From Hedera helix (lineage: Eukaryota > Streptophyta > Magnoliopsida > Apiales > Araliaceae), in assembly GCA_947179155.2 (NCBI GenBank), contig OX359286.1:16808413-16872412 (forward strand): a stretch of 64,000 bases of DNA, in the 5' to 3' direction. The notes under the pieces are model-generated. The model had not been told where the DNA came from, ran no database searches, and saw only the letters and a list, made by a program, of their open reading frames with translations. Below, piece by piece: positions 36,272 through 48,128 of this stretch. How positions within the stretch are numbered: the first letter of the stretch is position 1; every line of letters starts with the position of its first letter. Both the position numbers and the translations under genes were made by a program.

Positions 36272-39200
36272 TGTAACGCCCCTAAAATCCTAGTACTTGC
36301 TACAATGTACCTTATACATTAATAAACGGTATCTTTCTTAATATCCACATCATCCATCAACAATATAATTGATAAAAAATCATTTATTTAAAAACTTTAT
36401 AACATTTCATTATTCTAGAATCGTAATCTTTACAATTTTTTAATACACTCAAAATCATATACATTATGATTTAATCTAATACAATAATTATGAGTATAAC
36501 TTTAACTCACAATTTCACACAAAATCATTTTAATATAATTTCAATATCTCCCGAAAGTTTACTATTACAAAACTTAACTTAACACAAAAGTTTTACCTTT
36601 ATCAAAATATATACAGTTCATAACAAAAGTTATCTTAAATACTCTTCTACTCGGTAGCTTTTTTTTTTGCCCTTGCCCTTACCTGTCCCTCCAGAATTCT
36701 TAGTTTTAGCAAAAAATGTGTAATTAAGCAAGAGTGAGCAATCATATTGCTCATCAAGTTTAACAGTTATCACATAACCTACTGCACATTTGATACATGT
36801 TTCATCGTTTACACATGATGCACATTTATCATACCTCATATTTTCTACGTACTTCATATTTCATATTGTTCATATTTCATACATGCTTCATACTTTTTCA
36901 TACTTCACATTTTATCATGCTTCATATTTCATCATGTTTCATATATTATCATGTTTCATATATCATTATTTATACAGTTAGTAAAACTCACAATTCTCAT
37001 GTTATGAAGTTTACATAGAATAATTAACTCCAACCATCAACTGACTATCAACAATTTAATATCACATTATTTCATAGATTGCATACTCATAACAAGTTTA
37101 CAAGAATTTCACGTAACACTAAAAAAATTGCTCATAATATAAACAGGTTTTGAAAAACTTGTCTGGACTTGATACATCGTCCTTAAATATGTTGTTACCC
37201 TCTTTCAGAAGGTTACATACAATATCCGTAAGGATTTATTTAGATAACTTACATATTAACTATTACATCATATCGCCGGTAAATAACTGTAACTTAAGCC
37301 GGTAATTTATTATATAACTGTAAATTCACTTAATCATTACATTACATCATTATTATAATATTAATATAAAAATGACCATATTACCCTTACGTAGTCTCGT
37401 TCATCCATCTTTATCGCGTATAAGTTGAAAAAATTATATTATATAATTTTTTAGTTAATCTCTTAATTAACTTTCTTAATTTTATTAATTTATCTTATTT
37501 ATTAAAAATACTTAAACACCTTATTATTTTCCTTTCATATGGTAACGCTTAGCTAATATTATCTCACACATAAATTATTTTTATCTTAATTTGTCAACAT
37601 TAAATACTATTTTTAAAAGGGCCATTTATGCTCAAAATCATAACATTTTTCATAAATCTAGTTTTTAACCCAAAGTTACGAAATTTAAACTATAGCTTCC
37701 TCATATCATAGAAAAATTATAGTAAACCTTTTAACCCATCAGAGCTATATAACTTCATATTTATCCATTAAAATTTTTACAACCTAAATTTTCGATTAAG
37801 CATAACTCACTCATTCGAAGTCAGATCGAGCTCATTTTTGGAATGAAACTTTGTTATGTTGTATGCTCTCAAAATACGAAAGGGATTAATTTTGAAAATA
37901 AGTTAACTCTCCCGAAACAGTGGTTGAAAGTTTTGGACAGATTGGTGTTTTACTTTTTCGACAGTTAGATTATTTTGGTAGAAAAATTACCATAAATTGA
38001 AAATTTAACATTTTTCATTCATTCTACTTGCCTTGGTTAGAAAACTTACCGATCTAATATCTACAACTTACGTATCTCAAAAATACTTAAACCACAATGA
38101 GCTATAATTGCTAGAAAATCAGTTTGGTATTATGGTTTTTTAAAAACCATGATTTCCTACATGCATGCACTTAGCTTTCATTTTTATTCATAAAAAAAAA
38201 ACATTGACCATAAAAACTCCATCACAACCATTCTTATACCTTTGGATCCATCTTGATCCTAAGCACAAAATAACTCCCACAACCAAGCATGAAAAACAAC
38301 AAGAACTATAAAATAAAAGTTACACTAAATAAGTTCTAAAAAACTTTTAAACCTTGTAAAGCTTCCCTTGATCTTGATCTTTACTAGCTAAGCTCCTTGA
38401 TTCTCTTCTTCTTCTCTCCTCATATCCAAAAATGGCTTCCTTGAGCTCTCTTGGTGTTTTTCTCTTTTTAGCTCTCAAGCTTTTAGTTTACCACACTTAC
38501 TAATATTCTCTCATACTTCTCTCTAAAATAAGACTTGGTGAATATTAAAATGACTTAGGACTTGTAAGTATTAGTGGGATAGAATATAATTAGAATCACC
38601 TAAGTTTTGCAAAAGCTTATACATACAATATATGTAAGTATATATTTATACCACCAATGCACCCATACTTCTTACAAGTCTTACAAAAAGCAAAAATGCT
38701 TACAATTTCCAAGAAAGACTCCACATCTCGCCATTACACGGGGGCTGCCAAAATTTGCTATATTTCCCCTTTTATATATATAATGCATACAAGTATTCAT
38801 GTGGACCCCATTTCAATATCAAATTTTGGGTAAGTCATTGGGCTAACTATTTGGGCTTGTAACATAATTAAATTCACTAAAAGCTTAGGCCAAACATTAC
38901 TTCTATTTTGCAAGTATCATGGTTACTTAATGTACTGGACTCACTTAAATACTAAAACTTGAAAGTACTTATCAAAATTGGCTTTTAATTCTTTTCTTCC
39001 CATTTTAATAATTGGGTTAGACACTTAATTTATTTACTTACATGCTTGGGCTACTAACTAAACCCTACATGGACCCTTTACATAAGATTTAATATATAAT
39101 TCATTGGGCCATGTTACATAATATATAACATAATGCTTGGGTTCTTAATTAATTTAACCTTTCCATAACATCACACAAGGCTAGTAACCAAGCTAATTAA

Positions 39201-39669
39201 TTATTAACTTAGGTTATGAATTCAATTGATTATTAATTAAATAAAATACTTAGGCTAATCCACTAATTAAATGAGTGAATTACTTGTACCTTTCATGAAA
39301 CTTGGATTTAAACATTAATATTTTGCCACACAAGGCTTATCATTCGAGCTATATTAATTCATAATATAAGTTTTATCTTGTTCTCAAATAATCAATCAAA
39401 ATTAATTATTTGACTTTGCTTTTATTTTCATTTCTTAGTTAATTCAAACTAATTAAATTGATTAGTTTGTTTATATATATATATATGTATGTATAGACAC
39501 ACACACACACACACACACAACCTCATCATTTACTCTTATTTGACTTATATAATACATATATTTATTCATTCACATTCCTGACGTCTTATCATATAAAAAT
39601 TTAAATTTCATTCACGAAATTCTTACCTAATTCTCATTAAAATAGGTTCTAAAAATTCGGGTTATTACA
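36272..39669 (-). mobile_element. Solo LTR-D, reverse orientation
   Basis: A 3,398-bp LTR whose complement starts TGTAATAACCCGAATTTTTA and ends GGGGCGTTACA. Its flanks GAGAA (36267-36271) and CAGAA (39670-39674) match at four of five bases. The conserved hairpin motif is here in its strongest form, TGAGCAAT-CAT-ATTGCTCA (36735-36753). An AT/AC microsatellite lies at about 39474-39519. No coding sequence is seen; short frames rich in Ser, His and Phe near 36800-37000 are translations of a CATATTTCAT-type repeat. Confidence 0.85.
36830..36965. repeat. Short-period CATACTTCATATTTCAT array in LTR-D
   Basis: Imperfect reiterations of TTCATATTT, TCATACTT and ATCATG motifs, with about a 10-20-bp period, lie next to the conserved hairpin motif. 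Confidence 0.7.
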
Positions 39670-40144
39670 CAGAATAATAGAAAACTTACAATAGCATGCG
39701 TAAGTGTGGCGGCGACGGTGGGTGTTAGTGTTGGCGGCGTATAGCTGCGACGGTGGTGGGTCGTGATTGTTTCTTTCTTTCTCTCATTCTCACTTTATCT
39801 CTTCTTTTCTTCTTTCTTTATGTCGTTATGCGAAGCTAATGCATTTTAATCTCATCAACAACCGCATTCGGTTGCTGATACTGCTTGAAGTGGTATTATT
39901 AGCGACCGATTGATGGTTGCTAATTGGTTTTGGTCGTAGAAACATTTTATGCCAATTTATACGCCAGATTTTGGGCGGCAAAATTGTATTAGTGACATTA
40001 CATGCAACAGATTTTCAGTCGCTAATACTAATAGCGACCAATTTGAGTTGTGGTCGCTATTGTCGGTCGCTAATAGGACCATTAGCAATCGATGGTGGCT
40101 GTTGCTAATATTTTCGGTGGCTAATAGCCCTTTTTCTTGTAATG
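39670..40144 (-). mobile_element. CACTA (En/Spm)-type terminal region
   Basis: From about 39870 the words TAGCGACCG, GGTCGCTA, GTTGCTAAT and TCGCTAATA recur many times in both orientations, the subterminal repeat pattern of plant CACTA transposons. The end reads TAGCCCTTTTTCTTGTAATG at 40144. Its complement CATTACAAGAAAAAGGGCTA differs by one base from the usual CACTACAAGAAAA terminus. The opposite terminus was not found, and the TNP2-type transposase is absent, so this is a decayed or deleted element. Confidence 0.72.
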
Positions 40145-40240
40145 ATGTTTGATCCGAACATATCTTTTATATTTGAAAAACTGTTTTAATAATCAAGACC
40201 TAATAATCTCCAGATTTTCTAGTAAAATCTGTTATGCATG

Positions 40241-40283
<43 letters not shown>

Positions 40284-40865
40284 GGAATGATCCAGGTCTA
40301 AAGTTGGACCATTGTACTTATCTATCCAACTCAATATTATCTGTCCGTTGCGAGATCGAATGACTTAAAAAAAAGGATACCACATAATAGTTATTTACAG
40401 CACCACATAATTGCTATGTAGTATATGATCCATATAAAAATAATCAAATTATCCCTCAACTTGCCAAAAAAAGTATCGCATAATTATTATGCGGTACCAA
40501 TAGGTACCGCATAACAATTATGTAATAAGAACATGTAGAAACAAAATTAGGTATGACGATCCTTGCAATTCCACTATGGTATTAAGTTTCTTTCTGGGCT
40601 TATAATTGCATGCTCTCGTGTGAACAAACGATTGCGCCTTTTTCAATTGTCTTATTCTTTAGAAAAGAAGTTTTCATGCCATGCCATTTTAGCATAAAAG
40701 GTGATATGAATATGTTAGCTGCACATGTGCCTATCCACTCCTTTTCTTCTAATTTATTTTTTCCATGTATAAATAGATATTTTGCGCTTCCTAAAAATAT
40801 GATAACCTTAATGAATTTATTATGAAGTTTTTGTTGTTGTTTTTGCAGATAAATTGTTTTAATAT
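40145..40865. other. Intervening sequence with AT/AC microsatellite, no gene
   Basis: It holds an (AT)n(AC)n microsatellite at about 40241-40283. Directly after it comes a block starting GGAATGATCCAGGTCTAAAG that could be a small repeat. TACCGCATAA(C/T)AATTATG words repeat near 40460-40530. AATAT at 40861-40865 would be the left TSD of Gypsy-2; its partner lies beyond the window. Confidence 0.6.
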
Positions 40866-41019
40866 TATAAGACCCAGAATTTTTTGAAATACAAAATTTA
40901 ATTTTTCTTCATATATATTTTTCTTGAAACAGTAAATGGTTAAATTGATAAAGTTAAAAGTTAAGGATGTTATGTGTAAATTATATTATGTCAGGGAATA
41001 TTCGTTTGGTCAGGGAATA

Positions 41020-41042
41020 TTCGTACGACGGCGCCGTACGAA
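41020..41042. repeat. CpG-rich palindrome in LTR-A
   Basis: TTCGTACG...CGTACGAA (8-bp arms), preceded by two copies of the GTC(A/G)GGGAATATTCGT word. In the 3' LTR the same site (61544-61566) has perfect 11-bp arms TTCGTACGACG and CGTCGTACGAA around a single G. Confidence 0.85.
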
Positions 41043-41932
41043 CCAATCATTGGTGGACCCCACAACGAATAATTGTCGGATATAGAAAACGACATAAACA
41101 ATTTTTAAATGGTCAATGGTACTATCACTTTTAATTGTTGAAATATCCGGTGGTAAAAGAATAGTAATATACGGCATTACAAGTAACATACGGTATTCCA
41201 CAGTAGCACACGGTATTGTACAGTAGCACACTGCATTGCACAGTGTTTCGTATTATTAAACTGATAAAGTGGTTATCGTACAATATTTGACTTTATTGTC
41301 ACATGCACAATAATTCATGTTATTAAACTGATAATTGTCACAGTAGCATATGCACAGTAATTCACATTATTGAATCAATAATTGTCATTACACAATAACG
41401 TATTCTTTCTTTTACATACTTTATGCATTATTGTTATCTCTATTATGATGTTAATTAAACAGTTCTATTTCATTATTAATTGACTTGATATATAACTCAG
41501 AGAGTCAACTACACTGTATTTATAACAATTAGTTATAATAATGAATAAGTGTAAATTATTGTTGAATAATTGAATTGATAAAGTTATTTATTTTTATTAT
41601 AATAAATGATATAAAGTTAGGTGATATAAAGATAAAATGAATGGTATATATTAAAGATAATGTAATAATTATAGAATTTCAAATGAATGGTGTAGATTGA
41701 AGATGATATTTAAATGAATGGTTTAGATTAAGGAAATCTTAAAAAATGAATGGTATAGATTAAAGATAATATAGAATTTGAAATGGATGGTGTAGATTAA
41801 AGATGATCTTTAAATGAATGGTTTAAATTAAAAAAATCTTAAAAGATGAAATGAGTGGTAAGTATTAAACATTATCTTGAAATGAACAGTTTGGATTAAA
41901 TTAGAAAATCTTGGTTATGATAAGATTTTTGG

Positions 41933-41942
41933 CTATAAATAG
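41933..41942 (+). promoter_or_regulatory. TATA box of Gypsy-2 5' LTR
   Basis: CTATAAATAG at the position conserved in all three LTR-A copies; expected to drive the genomic transcript, with initiation about 30 bp downstream (inferred). Confidence 0.8.
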
Positions 41943-42029
41943 AAGCCTTAATTTAAGAATTTTTCATAAACTTCCTTACTTGTTCTTTCTTTCACTTTCT
42001 AAATACTTCTTTGTGTAAGTTCTCTCTAA

Positions 42030-42243
42030 GGTTGTGTTTGATTGCATCTTAATGCATCTTAACAACCAACCTCTTAATGGATCTTAACAGCTCATATTTT
42101 TATATTAAGAGGTCCTCTGAATAGTTAAGATACAAATATGAGTCTAAACCATTCAGATGACCTCTTAATACAAAATTATGGGTTGTTAAGATGTATTAAG
42201 AGGTAAGTTGTTAAGATACATTAAGATGCAATCAAACAACACC
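42030..42243. mobile_element. Tourist/PIF-type MITE in Gypsy-2 5' LTR
   Basis: A 214-bp insertion with terminal inverted repeats. The left end is GGTTGTGTTTGATTGCATCT, and the complement of the right end is GGTGTTGTTTGATTGCATCT. It is flanked by TAA at 42027-42029 and 42244-42246. The 3' LTR and the solo LTR-A have the empty site CTCTCTAAGTGTG. TSD length and terminal GG suit PIF/Harbinger-derived MITEs. It also has an internal inverted repeat around AAGAGGTC(C/A)TCTGAAT. Confidence 0.9.
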
Positions 42244-42486
42244 TAAGTGTGCTTAAGTCATCTTGAGTATTTGTGAAGATCTATAAGTGTACGAGTACTG
42301 TTCAAGTTAATCAACTTCATTTAAATCAATATCCAGTCACGTGTTAATGTAAGGGATTCCATCTTTTTCATCTTCCATTATTCAAACTTACTACGGTAAG
42401 GGATTATCATTCTTTTATTCTCGAAAATAATATCGTTTCTCTCTTACTCATAAGATGTCTCATTTATTTTCATGTATTAAATTGTG

Positions 42487-42740
42487 GGAATAACCTTACG
42501 GCGCGAATTACCGCCTGTTGATGAATAACCTTTCGTATTCATTCCTTATTAATCTCTGAGAATAACCTTATTGCGCGAATTACCGCCTGTTTGGTGAATA
42601 ACTCTTTGTATTCAATTTTTATTAAATTGTGGGAATAACCTTACGGCACGGATTACCGCCTGTTGGTGAATAACCTTTCGTATTCATTCCTTATTAATCT
42701 CTGAGAATAACCTGACTACGCGGATTACCGCATGTTTGGT
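42487..42740 (+). repeat. Four ~72-bp tandem repeats in Gypsy-2 5' LTR leader
   Basis: Units contain GAATAACCTTACGGCGCG or variants, then TACCGCCTGTT and GGTGAATAAC. They are homologous to the three-unit array at 5607-5810 and the four-unit array at 62795-63050. Confidence 0.85.
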
Positions 42741-43903
42741 GAATTACTCTTTGTATTCATTTCCTATTTTTCTAAATATTTCTATTGAACTATAACCGTT
42801 ATTCTGAACTGTGGATCTTTAATATCATTTTTGAATTTTACTCCACATCATGTTGACAATTTGGACATTATTTAAATCTGCACAAAGTAAACTTCCGATA
42901 CTTATTGTTTATCCTGTTTCTTCTGTTCATCATTTATATCACTGTTATTTGTACTAATCATCAAAAATTAAGCTGTTGTGAATTTCTGTAGCCGGGGGCA
43001 CACATGCGATATAATTGTTGAATAAATGATAGGTTAAAGGCGATATAATAGGATAAAGGCGAAACATCTATTCAGTGTCTTTTATGAAACGTGGTGAAAT
43101 TTCTCTTTGGCCCGTAGGGCAAAGATGAACTATTGTTTGGTATGATTATGACCAAAGGCTGAATACTGGTATAATCATGACCGTTGGTATTATATTGAAT
43201 ATCTTTGACCCGTAGTGCAAAAATGAACTGTTGTTTGGTATGATTATGACCAAAGGCTAAATACTGGTATAATCATTATCGTTGGTATTTTATTGAATAT
43301 CTTTGTCCCGTAGTGCAAAGATGAACTGTTGATTTGCATGATTATGACCAGGAACTGTGAGTTTGTATTCTCATGGTCAGTGGTGTTTCAGAAAATAAAA
43401 GTTGATGATGTTTTTCCTAAAAAGAGAATCGAGTGGACACTATAGTCTGCATTATTCTTCTAATAGATTATTCATTCCGCTGCTATTATTGATCTGAACG
43501 TTGTTCAAGAATTTAACTGCAGTTTTTGATATAAACCTTGTAGTCTATTATATTCTATCAAGGACTCAACTGTTAAAAGCTAACGATAATTTATTCGTCA
43601 TTATCTTAGTCATGATATTCTTTACTGGGTTATTTAAGCTCACTCTTTTCTTTTTGTTCTATTATTTTTAAACAGAAAATGAGAACGTAGCTGGGTTTAG
43701 CCGGGGGATGGAGTGAGAGTCCGAGGGATAGCTATCGTAGTCTTCACGTGTTGTAAAATAGTGTGACAATAATCGTGAAAGACTTAATTTTGTATTATTA
43801 TACATTATATTGTTGTACGTTACACTACTTGTAATAATTTTGTTGTAGTCTTTTGACAACTCAAGTTTGGGCTGTGTGGGCCCAGATTTGGGGGCGTCAC
43901 AGT

Positions 43904-43915
43904 TGGCATCAGAGC
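43904..43915 (+). promoter_or_regulatory. Primer-binding site of Gypsy-2
   Basis: TGGCATCAGAGC begins two bases after the LTR end. It matches the usual plant retrotransposon PBS complementary to initiator tRNA-Met (TGGTATCAGAGC) except at one base. It primes minus-strand synthesis. Confidence 0.88.
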
Positions 43916-44097
43916 TTACGGATATAATCTTTAATGGATATCTGGGGTTAGAACTAGGAAAGGAGAGACGAATAGAATTAATCACCAGTGTGTCCTACCT
44001 AAATGATATTTTATCTAATGGGTCGATTTGAATGTAGGGACATGAAGTGATGAGTCAGTTTGTTTAACTAACATTTACTTTATGACAACAGTTTAGT

Positions 44098-45165
44098 ATG
44101 GCATCTGGAAATCAGGAGGTTAACTATGAAATGCTTGAAGCGAATGTAGCCGAGACTCAAGAGGCCACAAACAATCCTCCTGCCAATTCAGGAAATAATA
44201 TTCATGATAACATGATGAACGATGGATTCTTTAGGAATTTCATGCAGTTCATGCAGAGTCAGACAAGAGGAAATCCAGTTAACAATAACAGTAGAAATGT
44301 TGGTAATTCGAGGATGGTCACTGTCAAACAATTTAAAGAGTTGGGACCACTCAAAGCAGAGTCGTGGCTGAAGCAGACAACAAAAATATTAGATGTCTTA
44401 CAATGCGCTGATGATCAAAAGGTATCATTCGCCACTTTTATGTTACGAGGTGAGGCGGACCACTGGTGGGAAGCGGTAAAACGTATCCACCCTTCAGCAC
44501 TCGAGATGTCTTGGACAGAGTTCCAAGAACTATTTAATGAAAAGTACTTCCCAGAAAGTATCTGCCATATGAAAGAGATGGAATTCATTAAGCTGGAGCA
44601 GGGAAACATGACAGTTTCTCAATATGAAGCTAAGTTTGCCGAACTATCTCGTTTTGCGACCCATCTAGTGGATGACGAAGCACGTATGAGTTGAATGTTC
44701 TTACGTGGTTTGAGATTCAAAATTTGTCAATAACTTAGCTCTCATAAATTTAGTTTGTATTCAGATATTGTCGATAGGGCTCAAAGGGTAGAGCAAACAG
44801 ATGAAAAATTATAGCCAAGAGTCAATGAACAGAGAAATGATAACAACCACAAGAATGAGAACCACAGAGGAGGTAACAAGCACTTTGGTGGTAATCCCAC
44901 ATCGAATAACAGAAGAGGAGATTCCAGTGAGAACAATTTTAAAAGAAAGAGATTTCATAATAATTATGGAATGGCATCGGCACCATTACCAGCACCGGCC
45001 CTAGTTTCAAGGGGAGAAGATCGACCACCAGTGAGATGTTATAGATGTGGTCAGGAAGGTCACATCAGCCCAAACTGTACACAGTAGTTCAAAAAGTGTT
45101 ACAGTTATGGGAAGGAGGGTCATGTTGCTCGATTATGTCCTGCCAAAAAATCAAGTCGAGCTGCA
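44098..45165 (+). pseudogene. Gypsy-2 gag with CCHC zinc knuckles
   Basis: Nucleocapsid/capsid protein. The ATG at 44098 opens 198 codons with the retrotransposon-gag core (AESWLKQTTKILDVL, LRGEADHWWEAVKRIHPS, FNEKYFPE, QYEAKFAELSRFA). The same frame continues through stops at 44692 (TGA), 44731 (TAA), 44812 (TAG) and 45085 (TAG), each explicable as one C-to-T change. The first knuckle CYRCGQEGHISPNC (45037-45078) is intact. The second (45097-45138) has Tyr for its second Cys (CYSYGKEGHVARLC), so it would not bind zinc normally. About 200 bp of leader separates it from the PBS. Confidence 0.93.
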
Positions 45166-45851
45166 ATGATGATACCAAAAGCTAGCGCGAATAAGGGAAA
45201 ATCTGTAGTTCAAGGGAAAGCTTTTGTTGTGACATCCCAAATGGCACGAAACTCGAATGGGGTGATAACCGGTAAGCTATTCATAAATTCTCGTGAAGTC
45301 TATGCCCCGTTAGATACAGGCTCTACCCATTCTTTTATCTCACCTATATGTGCTCAACGTTTAAATTTGACTTCTGAAAACTTAGACTTTGACTTATCAG
45401 TTGAAACTCCATTGGGAGAAATAGCTATCACATCAATTGTCTATAAATCTTGCCTAGTTCAAATTAACAACCTCACATTACCTGTTGACCTTATTTCTTT
45501 GGAGATGCATGAATTTGATGTGATTTTAGGAATTGATTGGTTGACTACCCATCATGCTAAAATTGATTGTTTTCATAAAATTATTAGTTTTCATATTCCT
45601 AATCAACCTGTCATGCAAATTCAAGCGACTAAACTATTGAAATCTATAACTGTTATTTCTAGCCATAAAGTCATTCGTTTATTGAAAAACGTATGTCAAG
45701 CCTTTTTAGCTCATGTCACTGATTTGAACAAAAACACATCAAACTTGAATGATATTCCCATTGTTGATGAGTTTCCTGACGTTTTTCCTGCGGAACTTCC
45801 TGGCTTACCCCCAAATCGTGAAATTGAATTCTGTATTGACCTTGAACCCGA
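45166..45851 (+). pseudogene. Gypsy-2 protease and RT linker
   Basis: In frame with gag and open for 230 codons. The aspartic protease motif DTG is at 45313-45321 in APLDTGSTHSFIS, with the second family block EFDVILGIDWL. After it come VDEFPDVFPAELPGLPPNRE and IEFCIDLEP, the linker leading into RT. Translation is cut at 45851 by the LTR-F insertion and resumes at 48129 with GTKPISKAPYRM. This is the best preserved segment of the element, with no stop before the insertion. Confidence 0.94.
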
Positions 45852-48128
45852 TGTCGACTCCGGGATTTCCGTCGTTTCGTTTTTTATAATTAAAAGCCCT
45901 TTCCAATTTTAGCCTTTTGAATTAAATGTGATTTTGAAAAGGGTCGGTTTAATGTCGACGGGGTTTTGAAAGGTCGATTTTATAATGAGCCAATTGACCA
46001 GAGTCGCCAGTTGGTATATTTGAAATGGATGTACCAACTCATCCGAATATAGTTTTCGTAATCGCTGGCTCATATGTGACTCCGAGTTAAATGGTCCGCA
46101 ACCCGAGATTCATAGAGTTCGGGGGCTTGCTTAAGCGAGGGGAAGGTGTTAGGCACCCCCCGACTTCTGTGAAATACGGTTACCGCAATCTCGATGTTTT
46201 CCTATCCTTTTGAATCTTAAAATGTGTGTATGCGCGCGCGTGTGTGTGTGTGCCTAAATGGAGGTTGTGGTGTCCTTTTGCGTAAAGTGGCTTTGATTTT
46301 ATATGTCAAAATGTGTTTTGTCGAGAAAGCGTTTTAGGCGTATTTTGACCCAAATGACGAGGCTTCGTTTGTTATAAGAAAGATTAATTTTAATTTCGAA
46401 AACAATGAGGTTTTTATTAGATGTCATTTTAGAAAACAATAGTTTTTAAACTTTTGTCAAATAGGAATCGAGACTATACATTGCCTTCTGACAGTAAATA
46501 TAAATAAAATGAAGGCAACTTCTAGAACTCTTTAACCCTATGCACAAAGTTTAACGAAAACATTTATTTATTTTACGAAATCATTTTCGTGACATTTTAA
46601 AAAACCAACTAAAGCCCTTTTCATCAACCATGGATTAAAGTTTGCCAAAAAACCCTTGATTTTAAACCTCGTGAATCTAGCATCCTAGTTTGATTCTTTT
46701 TAGAAGATTTTTATTATTTGCTTTATTTTGGAAAATCATTTTTTTGCGTTGTAAATCAAAATAAGCATTCAAAACGTGTCGGGGCTATCCATGGGCATGT
46801 GAGCCATCCAGACAACCCCAAAACACCCACAATCACATATTTTATTATTATTACAGGGCCTTAACCCGAACACGACTTGGTATCGTTTTAAGGCCCGATA
46901 TTACAACATACACATCCATGGATGCTATACAAGGATTACATATGCCAAAACGTCCATCATCGGGATTCGATCACGAGGATCTCCTCCCTAGGCTCACAGC
47001 CACCCAAATCGCTACACAACCAATACTAAGCCAAATCTAACAATATTAAACATTGCTATCATACTACATAGCTCAAATATCACAACTCAATCACTACAAA
47101 CTATCCATTACCACAACGAACGATATATCACCGTACGGATGTCATCGGGGCGTTAGGAGGAGTTACTTTCCGCTGGAAACCTCGCTAACAACCCCTAATC
47201 CACGGATCCTTTATAAACATATAACAATAAACTACATCACATACCAATCATAACATTATGCTATCAATACAACAAAATAAAATTCAAGAACACACTCCTT
47301 TCACCTTGCAAAATGCCGATTCAAGCTTCTTATATCACAAAATGGATTACACCACAAGATCACCTAACTAATTAACACAACAAACGGAATTTGTTGCTTG
47401 AATCTAGCAAAAATCCGACCTCTCTCTCTCCTCCCGCGCGGTCTCTCTCTCTCTCTCTATTTTTCTTTCTTTTTCTTCTTCTCCTTCTTCTCGGGTGGAA
47501 AATGGCGATCTATAGTGGTTTAGCAGGCAGCCGCAGATGCATCTGCGGCTGCCTGCTGTGGCCGTCCGCACCAAATCCTCGGCTGCCGTGTGCCGCCCTC
47601 GAGCCGCGCAAAAGTCCTTTTGTCGGCGGCCGCGATTGCATTCGTGGCTGTCCGGCTCATTCTTCTCGAATTTCGTGTCACGTGGTCTTAATTCGCCAAT
47701 TTCTGTGGTATTATTTCGGAAGGCTGTATTTTTGCAATCCGAAAATCCCTGGAAAACGTGCCATATTGTTCTCGGAGGGTAGTTCGGAGGGCCGCGACTT
47801 GATATGGAATTTGATAATTGTGCGTGGCTTTCAGGGGGCGCTGCCATTAGTACATCGTAAGCGTAGTGGCCCCGGTGAGCGAGACCCCCGAACATCGTAA
47901 GCGTAGTAGCCATTAGTCGTCTTTTGTGATCAAATCAGGTTCTTCTGGATCAACTGTTTGTCTTGCCTCAAGTAACCTGATGCTCGTTGTTCGTTGTGGC
48001 GGCCTTGACCGTAAGTCGTCGGGGTGGCTTCGTGTTGGGGTCCACCTTCCTTTTCGCATGTCGGGTCAAGTGACGACTTTGCCCTCCTGCCAGGGTTAGT
48101 AGAGACATGCAAAATTTGGGTGTCTACA
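45852..48128 (+). mobile_element. Solo LTR-F in Gypsy-2 pol
   Basis: A 2,277-bp insertion from TGTCGACTCCGGG to TTGGGTGTCTACA. It is flanked by CCCGA (45847-45851) and CCCGG (48129-48133), a 5-bp duplication with one G-to-A change. Removing it restores the pol reading. It contains GGGAAGGTGTTAGGCACC (about 46139-46156), a GT-rich microsatellite (about 46220-46250), a 36-bp perfect palindrome and a GC-rich zone (47490-47690). Long frames on both strands of that zone are by-products of its composition. Family is uncertain; a Tat-lineage LTR is possible. Confidence 0.85.
47522..47557. repeat. 36-bp perfect palindrome in LTR-F
   Basis: The left arm AGCAGGCAGCCGCAGATG is followed immediately by its exact complement, with ATGCAT at the centre and no loop. 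It lies in the GC-rich zone and causes the same peptide to be readable on both strands. Confidence 0.97.

Larger units (their letters stand above)
40866..43901 (+). mobile_element. Gypsy-2 5' LTR (LTR-A)
   Basis: A 3,036-bp LTR starting TATAAGACCC (family TGTAAGACCC, G to A at position 2) and ending GGGGGCGTCACA directly before the PBS. It has a TATA box at 41933-41942, four 72-bp leader repeats (about 42487-42740), three repeats of the TTGGCCCGTAG(T/G)GCAAA block (about 43108-43340) and the conserved motif as TAAGCTCA (43635-43642). A 214-bp MITE (42030-42243) is present here only. By eye it differs from the 3' LTR by roughly 5%, apart from the MITE. Confidence 0.95.

Noticed and set aside
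39917..40152. Two overlapping plus-strand frames near the CACTA end
   Set aside because: They translate the subterminal repeats, and the repeat structure explains them.
44692..45087. In-frame stops in Gypsy-2 gag as programmed readthrough sites
   Set aside because: There are four different stops at unrelated positions, each explained by a single C-to-T change, with more in pol; decay is simpler.
47391..47913. Two overlapping 169-codon reading frames on opposite strands in LTR-F
   Set aside because: They lie in a GC-rich zone with few stop codons, share a peptide because of the 36-bp palindrome, and match no protein family I recognise.
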